Positions 25,101-35,554 of a DNA stretch of 64,000 nt are shown here, piece after piece. Below the pieces are notes generated by a model. That model was not told the DNA's origin. It made no database searches and was given only the letters and a program-made list of their open reading frames with translations. The position numbers and the translations under genes are program-made. The number at the start of each line of letters is the position of its first letter. Within the stretch, counting starts at the first letter, position 1. This DNA is from Irpex lacteus. Lineage: Eukaryota > Basidiomycota > Agaricomycetes > Polyporales > Irpicaceae. The stretch covers positions 2,542,001 to 2,606,000 of the forward strand of contig MQVO02000002.1 in NCBI GenBank assembly GCA_001986395.2, read 5' to 3'.

Positions 25101-25852
25101 GAATCGGTGAAGAAGAATTGGGATGAGGGTACTTACGCAAGTCGGAGGTAGGACGTAGACGGATGCCGTGTACGTTCCGCGGTACGTTGGAGTTAATGTT
25201 GTCCGGTACTTCTTCTCGCATCCCACGCGACTGAACAACGGGTGCTTGTTGCGCCGAAGGACCAGCTACGCCATCGTAGCGATGACTACGGGAATATTGA
25301 CTGTTACTTTGAAGGTGCTCTGTGTAATGTAAGTTGGCTCAACAAGGCGCATATAGTGAGTGAAAAACACTTACCTTCTCTACGAGTATCTCTTGAACCA
25401 CTGTATGTATGCGTATTCGAGATCCCACCTCCAGCTTCGTTCGTATCGTAACGAAACTGTTGAGGCGGTTCATCATCGTAGTACACAGGTTCGTATGTAG
25501 ATGTAGCGTAATTCTGAGGCGGACGATGCCGGCCATGGGTAGTCCGACCGTAGAGAGCCTGAGTACCAGCGTTCGTCGTGCGTGGGCGTCCAGGGGGACA
25601 CGGCGAGGAGAACGCAGCTACCACAACCCACAAGTTACATTCTATCAACATCTATCTTTCAGAAGAAAGCTGCTCACCTTCACTGTACCCCTCCGCATCC
25701 GCATACCCACTATCATTAAACCGGTCGTATTCGTCGTAGTCCGCAACATAATCATGATCCTCGCCGCCGTAGTCACCATTATCTTGGTATTGGTATTGGC
25801 TTGCGTCCAGACCATACTCCCTCGCCAGGTCAGCGAGACTTTGTTCTTCCAT
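19162..25852 (-). CDS. HFM1: Meiosis-specific DNA helicase Mer3/Hfm1 with C-terminal extension
   Basis: Ski2-like superfamily 2 helicase that stabilises strand-exchange intermediates and promotes interfering crossovers in meiosis. ATG at 25852 (MEEQSLADLAREYGLDASQ). The helicase core runs down the minus strand: motif I APTGSGKTVLFELAIIRM (about 24690), DEVHILNETRG (about 24090-23960), VSATVPNIHDVANWIGNEP, HHAGMSFDDRRTTEDLYL, VVATSTLAVGVNLPAHTVVI and QMIGRAGRPQF split by an intron. The winged helix has FLFQRIQKNPRHYAIG, followed by a Sec63-like region. A cysteine cluster, CNHPCKDKTACRHLCCHEGL (about 20420-20330), is the zinc finger of Mer3/Hfm1 proteins and proves that the far 3' exons belong here. 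The last 380 or so residues are acidic and Ser-rich. More than 20 introns, so exact exon ends are not all certain. Confidence 0.92.
24041..24081 (+). repeat. G-rich run able to form a G-quadruplex, inside an HFM1 intron
   Basis: The plus strand carries nine closely spaced G runs of three or four (GGGAGGGGAGGGAGAGGG and on). It lies in the intron between LVDE and VHILNETRG. On the coding strand it is a pyrimidine block (CCCCTCCCC), which is far from the acceptor, so it is not simply the polypyrimidine tract. Confidence 0.75.
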
Positions 25853-26082
25853 GCCGTGGTTGTGGTTGTGGTACAACCTCCAGTCTACCCTAACTCAAAG
25901 CTCGGACGCGTCCTGGAGCACTTAAGTAAGCGCCTCGATCAGATCAGCGCGTCAGTCACGTGTAACGCGCATTGATAGTGGGCGTCTGTGGCCCGCTGCT
26001 CGTTACTCTCGACCGCCACCACAGCTATCACCTCCACCGCTCTCTCGAACGTCATTCTCATTTTGTGTTTTGGATAGCAAAC
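25853..26082. promoter_or_regulatory. 230-bp divergent promoter between HFM1 and CKS1
   Basis: A meiosis gene and a cell-cycle gene start back to back here. The region holds CACGTG at about 25955 (in GTCACGTGTAACG). I see no TATA box. Joint regulation is inference. Confidence 0.5.
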
Positions 26083-26594
26083 ATGGGACAGAAAGAAGTT
26101 GATCCCGCCAAACTGGAAGAGTGGATCGAGAAGTCGGCTCGTTTTCCATCATCTCACGGGGGATTGAATCTGACCTCTGACATTATTATTGTGGGGATGT
26201 AGGATTCACTACAGTGAGAGATACTCGGACGACGAGTACGAGTACCGACATGTTATTCTCCCGAAGCCGCTGTTCAAGATGATACCGAAGGCGTTCTTTA
26301 ATCCCGACGATACGGGGACGCTGAGGCTTTTGGCTGAGCATGAATGGCGTGGGATTGGGATAACGCAGAGTTTGGGGTGGGAGCATTATGAGGTTCATGG
26401 TGCGTCTCATGTTCTCCTTGCGCTGCTCTCATGGATGCTAAATTGGCTGTGGCGTGTATGCAGCCCCGGAACCGCACGTGCTGCTGTTTCGACGCCCGAA
26501 GAACTTTGACGAGCAGGCGAGGCGGCAGGAGCTCCTGAAGCAGCAGCAGCTCGCCGCAGCTTCGAAATCGAGGATGGCCGCTCGAAGACGGTAA
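26083..26594 (+). CDS. CKS1: Cks1/suc1 cyclin-dependent kinase regulatory subunit
   Basis: Small subunit that binds Cdk1 and phosphorylated substrates and drives cell-cycle entry. Three exons, 26083-26132, 26203-26399 and 26464-26594, give 125 residues. The core is [20 protein letters not shown] with KPLFKMIPK, then [20 protein letters not shown] and, after intron 2, [12 protein letters not shown]. These are near-invariant in the family. The C-terminus is extended by about 25 Gln/Ala/Arg-rich residues. Intron 1 must use an unusual donor, GTCGGC at 26133, to keep frame into IHYSERY. The Helitron lies directly downstream. Confidence 0.95.
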
Positions 26595-26977
26595 CCCTCC
26601 CGCGCGCGTCGTTCACATGTAATTGTTCAAGTTGTTTTCGTTTTCCCTGGAGCTGTTATATGGTGCATGTCATGACCTACCCCTGGGCCTTTCGTTTGAT
26701 GGACAGTTTTCGTTGTTAGCACAGAGTGTACGTTAGATTTCGGGCCCCTTCATATGCACATCATGAATTCCCGCTACCAGCGCTAGCTTGGTAGAGGGTC
26801 TTAGGGTTCCGGGGCAGACTATTCTTCGCAGAGCGTCCGCCAAAATTACAAAAACCATGTGACCTCCGGGCAATTGCGTGCTTCGGCGCTTCTCGACCTT
26901 TTCGCTCTTGCTTTCTTTGTGTCGGTTACTCCTCCTTTCCTGCGACGACCTTCAAGCTTCTGCTTCCTCATTGTACC
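26595..26977. other. Spacer with CKS1 3' UTR and the 5' end of the Helitron
   Basis: The transposon 5' terminus should be a TC after an A somewhere here. I could not fix it: no TC with a recognisable terminal motif stands out. Confidence 0.3.
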
Positions 26978-29900
26978 ATGTCTACTCCTCCACTGTGCGT
27001 GAACGGTTTCTATCGCGAGTTGCCCGCGACAATACGCCTCTGTCCCCACCTGGGTCACTCCTCGGTGTCCATTGCTTTCGCCCTCACGCACAACATTCCT
27101 CGCACAGTCGCCGTCTGCCCATCCTCCTCAGTCGCTACTACAACGTGCCGAGGACCTGTGGTCGTCCCGACTGCGAATGGATTCATAAAGTCTGCATTCG
27201 CCTTGACCGTGGAATACCTGTCTGGGTGCGATGTCATTCTGGGACTCGATTGGTTTCGCGCTACGGGTGTTGTTATCGGGGAGGGTGGGGTCTGCGACCC
27301 GTCTTCGCCCCAATCCCTCTCCGGTGACCATTCCTGGTCTGAACACTCACACGGTATGCCTCTCCCTGATTTTCGACGTGCAGTTACTAATTTTTCTGTA
27401 CAGGCCTTCATGGTGTTTCGTCATCCGTTGTTCAGACCCCTGACCTAGTGCTATCGGGACAGCGTACGATTGTACTTATCAATGTCTCTGCCAGTGTATT
27501 CTTACATGCTGTTTCAGATCACTCTACTTCTATTTCTCTGGGTGTTACACCGGCACCTACTCTTCCGGTTGTTCGTTCGATTTTTCCTATCTCAGGCGAG
27601 GGTGCATATTCAGGTGTGTCTGCTCCCCCTATGTGCCGCCCAGATGCTCATGCCCGTCTTCTTTGCAGCGTCTTCCTCGTTGCCTATGCTGGCCTCTGTG
27701 CCCCCCTCGAGCTCGCTCTCGTCGCCTATGATGGCCCCCGTGCCCCCTTCGAGCTCGTTCTCGTTGCCTGTGCAGGCCTCTGTGCCCTCCTCGAGCTCGC
27801 TCTCGTGTCTCGGTCTCGCTTCCGAGTCTGTTGTTGTCGGTTCCTCCGACTTGTCTAGTACTGGTTCCTCCAGTTGTGTATCTTCAGTGAACGCTATTTC
27901 GCCTGAGTCTGCTAGCCTTGCAGTCCCCTCGAGTTCTTCTACACCGCCTCTGTGCAGCTCGTGCGCGCGCTATGTAGTGCACGGTGTGCACTTAGCTTGC
28001 TCATCTTGTGCACGCTCCAATGAAACAGCTGTTGCCAACGAGGCCTCGCTCCTTGCTTCTGCTGACATCTTCGGAGAAGGCTACGATTTCGCTGGATTTG
28101 AACGGTGGTCCCGCAGCCGCTTGGCCTCCCGCCTGCTCGCACATGGGCTCTATTTGGCTCCCAATGCAACCGTTGAGTTCGGTCGTGAGCTGTTTTTGCG
28201 CCATCTGGTTGAAGGAGACTGTCTTCATACAGATCATTCTCCTCCATTAGCATGCGCGTCCCTCATGAGTACTTCCGGAGACATGTCTAGCGATCATCGC
28301 ATCGCTGCTCAAATCAAGATTCTTTCTTTCATGGTACCTAGGCTCAGTCGAAACCCTATGAGGAGGACTTTGGGCCTCTTGAGTATTGCTTATGAACTGA
28401 GTGATTCTCTCTCTCGCCTACGTCGCCGTCTTCGTCTTTTTATCCGTAACTTACAGCGAGGCAAGCAAGTCATTCATGCTTGCACTCGCATGAAGACAGC
28501 CCATGCGGCACGTGTTGATAGTGCTCGTGCTGCCGCTTTTGAGCACCTAGATTCTGTTCGCGCCGCCTGGCCTCAGCCTATTGCGCAAGAATTGAAGAAC
28601 ACCTTAATCAACAACTTTCGTCGAGCTACCTCTTCGGAAACCTTAGCTTCCTTCACTTGTGCTTGCTGTGCGGAAGACACTGTCATGTCATCCATGCAAA
28701 TGCTTGACGTTTCTGATTTGCCGCATGAGCTGTTGTCCCGGGAGTTGCACCCTTTGAACAAAATGGACACGTCTGACCTTCTCGACGATTGGATGCTTTT
28801 ACGGGCCAGTTATGTGGAAGAGTCTGACCAGGTCCGTCTATGCAGTTCTTGTGCCAGTTCGCTGCGTCGTGAGTCGTTGCCTCCGTTTGCATTAGCTAAT
28901 GGCCACTATCTAGGTAAGGTACCGCCTGAGTTATCGTGTTTAACTGCCATAGAGGAATCTATGATCGCTCTATGTCGTGCAAGTACGAGCATCGTGCAAC
29001 TTCGTCCTGAACGAGAGTCTAAGGACAAAGGTCCCATGCTCGTTGACTCTCAGGCGGAGGTCTCGATGCCAAATCATCAGCGTGCACTTCACGGTCATAT
29101 CATAATACACCCTCAGCACCCTGAACATTTACCTGAAATGCTGCCTCCTTGCATTGAGGACGTGGTCAAACCTATTTGTGTCATCTTCGTCGGAGCTCAT
29201 CCACCTTCTCGTGAGTGGTTGTTGAAAAAGGCAAAGCCTCTGGTTGTTAATCCTAAGCGAGTTTTAGCTGCACTAACATGGCTGAAATCGAACAATCCCC
29301 TGTATTCCAACATCATGATCAATCACGCTGCTTTAGATTCTATACCGACTGATGGCTTATTACCTTTCAATGTTTCTACCGTCTCACCCACCACTGCACA
29401 AGACACACTTACAGATCGCTATGATGGTGTGCCTACTCTATCCCACATCGGTGCTCTGCGCTCTGAAACAGATTCTAATACTGTCACTAGCTCTCCGGAA
29501 ACCAATTTAGGTCCAATTCCCTGCTCTGACACAGACACCTCTGTCATGCCAAGCGTGGTTATAACCGATGTGGACGGTTCAGCCCCATCAAATGAGCTGC
29601 GCGCTGCTGCTTTAAGACATGTTAAACAAAAGGGTGGTGGGTATGTGCAGATGACTCATGATGCTTTGCCCGCAAATGAGTTTTTCGATCCATCCCTCTT
29701 TCCCAAGACCTTCCCTACTCTATTTCCCTATGGATGCGGGGGGCTGGAAGATCAGAGCCGCGATGTCAATGTGTCATTGAAACTTCACGCCAGGCATCTG
29801 TTCCGTCTTTCAGATCGCAGGTTCCAGCATCATCGCTCATTTCTATTTATTATTTTCAACATCCTGCAACGCAGGGAAGTCCTTCTTCGCTCGAGCCTGA

Positions 29901-32900
29901 AAGTGCGTAAACAGTCTTTTCAGAAGATTGCCGAAGAGTTTGCACAGTTAACACCAGAGGTACTCTCCAGCCTCTGTAAACATATTGCTGAACATGGCGG
30001 ACTTGGTGATCCGGCTCCCCTGTCTGTTGACGAGAAGAGAGCTTTACGTTTGATGAAGGAAGTTAATCTTGTGAATACTGCTGTTCCAGGGTCTGCCGCA
30101 TCCAAGACCAATATGCGAAACCAGATACGTGGAATGATGTTACAGCATGGTGTGCCTAACTTCTATTTGACTATCAATCCGGCTGATACTCACAACCCCA
30201 TTGTCAATCTCCTTGCTGGAGACGATATTGATTTAGATAATGTCACTTCTGTCTTGCAGCGTAACGCCTGGGATCAAGCTATACTCATTGCCTCTAATCC
30301 GTTTGTAGGGGCTAAGTTTTTCGACATCTATATGAACGCATTCATTCGCACTCTGCTAGGTTACGAGAATGATCCTCGGCATGATAAAATCACTGATGGT
30401 GGTATTCTAGGCCATGTGAAGGGCTACTTTGGCTGTGTCGAGGCTCAGGGAAGGGGCAGCTTACACTGTCATCTGGTTGTATGGGTTGAGGGGGGGTTGA
30501 ATCCAAATGAACTTCAACAACGTATCTGCTCAGGGGATCATGAATTCGGTTCACGGCTTTTGGCCTTTTTAGATGATACCATCAGTACATGTATCCCACC
30601 ATCTCCGCCCGTCGAGCTACCTGACCCATCTCCTTCAGGCAATCCATGCCGTCATCGGGGTGTTTATCCTTTACCAGATGATGTTCTTGACACTGCAAGG
30701 GCATGGGACCTGCATAACTTGGCAACTCAATGTCAGCTGCACTCCCATAGTGAAACGTGTTTTAAATATTGCAAGCCTGGCGAGCCCCTTGTCTGTCGCT
30801 TTGATCTTGATCCAAGCAATATTCGCAAGTGTTCCTCTTTCGATGAAACTACAGGTGAAATATGTCTGCGTTGTCTCGACGGTATGGTAAACAACTTCAA
30901 TGCAACAATTTTGGAAGCTATGCGTTGTAATATGGATATTCAGTTTATTGGTTCAGGAGAAGGAGCAAAGGCAGTGACGTACTATATTACAAACTACATC
31001 ACCAAAACCGAACTCAAGACTCATGTTGCGTACGCTGCTTTAGAATTAGCCATTAAGCGTCTCGGTTCATTTGACTCAGATACCATTGAACTTGACCCCT
31101 CTAAGCCCAACGAGGATCAGTACATGGTGTATGCTAAGCGACTTTTGCGGCGTTGTGCTCATGCTATCCTTACTCATCAGGAGATGTCTGGTCAACAGGT
31201 CGCATCGTTTCTCCTAGGTTACAATGACTGTTACACAAGCGATAAATTTGCAAACCTTTACTGGCCGTCCGTAGAGCGTCACATTGAATCGCTATTACCA
31301 AGTCCAGAGTGCGATACAACTTCCTGCAAGTTGGCTGACACCGGTGATACTGCAGGGGATGACTTAATCAGTGATGAACTCGGAGAGCACGTGGATACCA
31401 CAGATATTGAAGGCATGGATACCAATGATACGAATGGTGATGACAACTTTGACGGCAATGCTGATCTGAATGTGTTGGACGCAGAGAGAATATTGGATGA
31501 TGAGAATAGTGAGGGTTATCCAGTTGCAGTTGTATCTGACACGAATCCTCAGCCTATCGAATACAACGTAGACGGCGACATGCCTTCTGAAGACACAGTC
31601 GGTCCGGAGGACGTGGTTGTTGTAGCAGATGAAAGCGGCCAGCTACTTCCCACTTCCAATCAGCTTGCTGACTATCTGTACCGACCACATATGTTTACCG
31701 ACCTTTCTTTTTGGGATTTTGTTGCTCAGACACGCAAGTTCCGGCTGTCTCAAAACCGTACAGACCTACCCGACACTTCCGAGTCTGATCACACACATGA
31801 TGGGGACTTTGGGTTTGACACCGAATTTATTGCTGAATCTGAAAATGACCTTGTTCAGCATGAGAATGAAGACGAGAATGAAGATGTTATTTCTGCAGCT
31901 CAGCTTTTACATAGCTATTTGCGCAAGCGTCCACAAGGCCGGTTTCTTGTGTCACATGTTGAGCACGATCGAAAGGCTCTGCGAGTCTTGCACCCATCGC
32001 AAAGGCAAGTTGTTGTGCCTATCGGAGGTCCGTTGCCTGTGAAAGATGACAAAGCACAGTATGAGCGGTATTGTCGGCTCATGCTTATCTTGTTCAAACC
32101 TTGGAGATCTGCATCAGATCTGCGATCCCATTATTCATCGTGGTCGCAAGCTTTTGTGGAATTTGAAGAAAGCGCAAGTGCAGATGTTCTTGCGGTCTTG
32201 AGAAATATCCAAGCTCTCCAGGAGTGTAAATCTGCTCAGCACGATCATTTCCGTCAACGTTCCAGCCATCTACGTCAGCTACAGAAACGTATGCAGCTTT
32301 CTCAGGGTAATTACTCTGCACAGGAAGACGATCTCACAGAGACTGCAGATGAAACAGAGATTTTGGACCACTGTCTTGACATTGATCGAGCACGGGCATC
32401 CCGTAAAGCGTCTGGCCTTGCTAATGTGGTGCAATGCCTTGACTATGCGGATCAGCACTGTTTATATGGTACTACTCAACCCTTGACATCAGCAACTAGC
32501 GATCAGGATCAGGAGTCGTTCAATCTTTGTGTGGAAGAAGCTTTAACACCAACCGTTGAAAGTGAGTGGAGCTCCATGTATGCTTTACGAAAGAAGGCCT
32601 GGAAAGCTGGGATTGCTGTGGAGGATATTGAATCATCTGATACGCTGAACTCCGAGTCTTCCGCTGGTAATGGCACTGATAATTTGGTGTCGAGCCATGC
32701 ACCTTGCATTTCTACTCTGGACATGAGCAGCTTGCAGACTCGTTCCGCTTTGCCCATAGTGTCATCTCTTACCAGCTGCAGTGATGAACAAGGACACGGC
32801 AGTGATATCAACCGTGTGCAGGTTATAGACCGTCTTGTAGCTAAGTGGTCATTGAACGTTGAACAAGCACGGGCCTTCCGAATTATTGCGAACCATGCTT

Positions 32901-34555
32901 CCACAGCTCAGGACTCCTCTACCGAGAAACTTCGTATGTATCTTGGTGGCCCTGGGGGTACTGGAAAATCGCGTGTTATCAGTGCAGTAAAGGACTTCTT
33001 CGAAACAGTAAACGAAAGTCGCCGGTTCCGGCTGGCGTCTTTTACGGGAATCGCTGCAAAGAACATTTCAGGAAGCACCTTGCACTCTTTGCTTGGATTG
33101 TCCATGTCAGGGCAAGCAGCTAAGCGAGGATCGAAAACGAACTTGGAGCTGATTTCAATGTGGCGAGGTGTTGACTATCTTCTAGTGGACGAGGTGTCAA
33201 TGATAGGATGTAAGCTGATGGGTCGCATTAACAACGCCCTGGAATTAGCAAAGGAAAACAAGACACCGTTCGGTGGACTTAACGTGATTTTCTGCGGGGA
33301 CTTTGCCCAGCTACCTTCCGTTCAGGACCCCAGACTGTATGCGACACTGTCCACGAAGCGTCCCAATCAGTTAGCTGTCCTCGGTAAATTATTGTGGCTC
33401 TTGGTTGATACTGTGGTGTTTTTAACGCAAGCGATGAGACAGACCGGACCTGAAAACGTACGGTTTGTGGAGCTGCTGACCCGTTTACGGGATGGCATCT
33501 GTACAAGCGAGGACTTTGAGTTGTTAAATTCTCGATTAATAGAAAGAAATACATCTCTCATGAAGTCTCTGTCGTGGGCATTCCCTACCACTCTTGTGTT
33601 CGATAACGCGTCAAAGGATGCACTGAATGTAGCCGCTGTTCAAGCGTTTGCCCGTGCGACCGGACGAGCTCTCCACTGGTATTACAGTAGCGACAGTCAC
33701 AGGAAGGAGCTAATTCGCAACCCAGCGTTATTGGCGTACCTGCGGTCCATGCCTTCCTCTAGTACTGAGCAACGGTTGGGTAAATTGCCTCTCGTACTTG
33801 GCATGCGTGTCATTGTCTCTCAGAATTTTGACGTCAACGGCGGCATTGTCAATGGGAGTACCGGAATCCTCAAGCGCATCCGCTTTAAACTTGATGACAA
33901 TGGAGACCGAGTACTGACATCATGCGTTGTTACTCTGGATGATGAGACACCTGCGCTACCGGGCTTTGGGCCCAGCGATGCTCCCATTCTGGCAGACGTA
34001 CGCTCTTTCACGATTAAGCATCCATTTTCCGGCAGGTGCTGTGTTATACGAAGGGAGCAAGTCCCCATTCAGCCTGCGTACGCAATCACGGCTCACCGGG
34101 CTCAAGGACAGACATACGAAAAGGTTGTCATTGATCTTGCAAATGCACAGTCCATCGAGACGGCGTATGTCATGGTGTCTCGTGCAACCAGCTTGGACTC
34201 ACTGGCAATTCTCAGGCCCTTCAAAATTGACCGCATTTCACAGCCTCCACGAGATACGGTACGGAAACGCGAGTCGCTTCGGCTGCAGGTCCTTGGTCTG
34301 CAGACTGAATTAGCTTTGACAGATCCTGTCAGCGAAGCATACAGGCGAATCTTACGGCAACTGAATTCCTTGCGAAGTCCTCTCAAGAAGTCCACACAAG
34401 CTTGGAGTACCGTGCCCTCCGAACGTGTATCCCTCATCGAGACGCAGCAGTCTGCCTTTCTCAGCCGCTCAGTATCCACAGTCACCCGATCAAGAAAGAG
34501 AGCTGCAGTTGGTGGGTCTGCCGCTTCACCTTCGAAGCGGAAGCGAACCGTTTAG
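26978..34555 (+). CDS. Helitron Rep-helicase (RepHel), about 2490 residues, intact
   Basis: HUH endonuclease fused to a PIF1-family helicase, which nicks DNA and drives rolling-circle transposition. Three exons, 26978-27353, 27404-27613 and 27669-34555, stay in frame. Intron 1 has GTATGC, a TTACTAAT branch site and TACAG; intron 2 runs GTGTGT to TTTGCAG. In order: a retropepsin-like segment ending CDVILGLDWF (about residues 85-95), a Ser/Pro repeat, a C-x2-C-x11-C-x2-C cluster (about 290-310), a DUF6570-like region (about 610-755), a Helitron_like_N region, the HUH site at His1128 and His1130 (GRGSLHCHLVVW), paired tyrosines 1301 and 1305 (KAVTYYITNYITK), a long acidic linker, then PIF1 motifs: Walker A GGPGGTGKS (about 1955), LLVDEVSMIG, FCGDFAQLP, TQAMRQTG and ITAHRAQGQTYEKVVIDL. 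No frameshift or stop was found. Confidence 0.93.
27674..27799 (+). repeat. Three 42-bp tandem units in the RepHel coding region
   Basis: Units at 27674-27715, 27716-27757 and 27758-27799 each end TCGAGCTCG. They encode 14-residue Ser/Pro repeats (such as LSSPMMAPVPPSSS). The units are open in two frames, since 42 is a multiple of three. A fourth, partial unit follows. Confidence 0.85.
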
Positions 34556-34591
34556 GTATTCGAAGTTTTGAAACTTGAACAGTTGCTCTGG

Positions 34592-35554
34592 TATCGGTTT
34601 TGAAAGTGTCGCTAGATAGTGCGCTACTGTACAACTACAGGGGCACAAAGAAAAAGGGTCGCAGAGGAAGCCAAGGGAGATTCAGGGGATGGACCGCGCC
34701 ATGTTCTTCCACCGCAACATTCAGACTAATGAACCTGCAACGGAGCTGAATTTCAGGCGTCGAGCGCTGAGATAATATCAAAACACACCTGTACACCATT
34801 AGCGCATCAACGCTAACATACCACACGCAGAAGCTGGGTTGCGAGGAGAATGTCTTGAGCAAACCGCACCGCGGCGACGAACTATCGTGCCAACGGAGCG
34901 CTTGTGGCTGCTCACACAAACTTCCCACGCATATGAGGATTAATGCGTCAAAACTGTACAAGATAAGCCACTATAGCAGTGCACATACGAGTTCTTGTGT
35001 GTGTTCTGCACCTAGCAGAATACGTACATAAGGCGCATATGAAGTGTGCTTCTTGTCCCAGTTAAGGAGATGCAGCGTGAAGTGACGCCTGTGTGACACG
35101 TCACTGGGTCACATCGATACCCTCCCCTTGGTAGCGGGTCTTGCTGCGAACGCAGCCCTACTTATGTCAATCACATTAGAAGCTACTGTATTGTACTCGC
35201 GTGCCGTGGGTAAGTGGTCCTCACGTGCAGGTTCACGTGCCGCACAAATGGCGCATCGAACGCGAGCGTGTCGCGTTCTGTCGCGTTATTTAAGCTTTTA
35301 TTTATCCAGCTTCTGTTACGTGTATTATCGTAAATATAACACCTCACAGCCATGGCCAGCTTACCAAAGCAATATTCTGAGGCCTTTGTTAGCAATGAAA
35401 GACGTGCGATTACTTTGTCAAGGCTGAGGCTATTGTTCCGGTAGGCGCCAGCACCGAGGAGGTACGCGTTACATGGGCCACGCACGTCGCTCGCCTTCGT
35501 CGATCTGGCCATTCCTGGTTGCTTATCACAAGGCCATATCCTGGGAATTATTTA
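34592..35554. other. Spacer between the Helitron and STE23
   Basis: No gene seen. It holds a near-palindrome GTGACACGTCAC (35093-35104) and two CACGTG E-box motifs 12 bp apart (35222-35227 and 35234-35239), about 320 bp before the STE23 start. These are possible bHLH-factor sites, by motif only. Confidence 0.4.

Larger units (their letters stand above)
26978..34591 (+). mobile_element. Autonomous-looking Helitron (rolling-circle transposon)
   Basis: Defined by its intact Rep-helicase gene. The span shown runs from the gene start to a candidate 3' end. Helitrons end in CTRR before a T, with a hairpin just inside. At 34588-34591 there is CTGG followed by T, and a 6-bp stem with a 2-base loop (AAGTTTTGAAACTT, 34563-34576) lies 11 bases before it. 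That stem is short for a Helitron, so the end is only a candidate. The 5' end must lie between 26595 and 26977. No other cargo gene is seen. Because the protein is open throughout and all catalytic motifs are kept, insertion should be recent. Confidence 0.85.

Noticed and set aside
34611..34614. CTAG as the Helitron 3' end
   Set aside because: It is followed by A rather than T and has no hairpin just inside.
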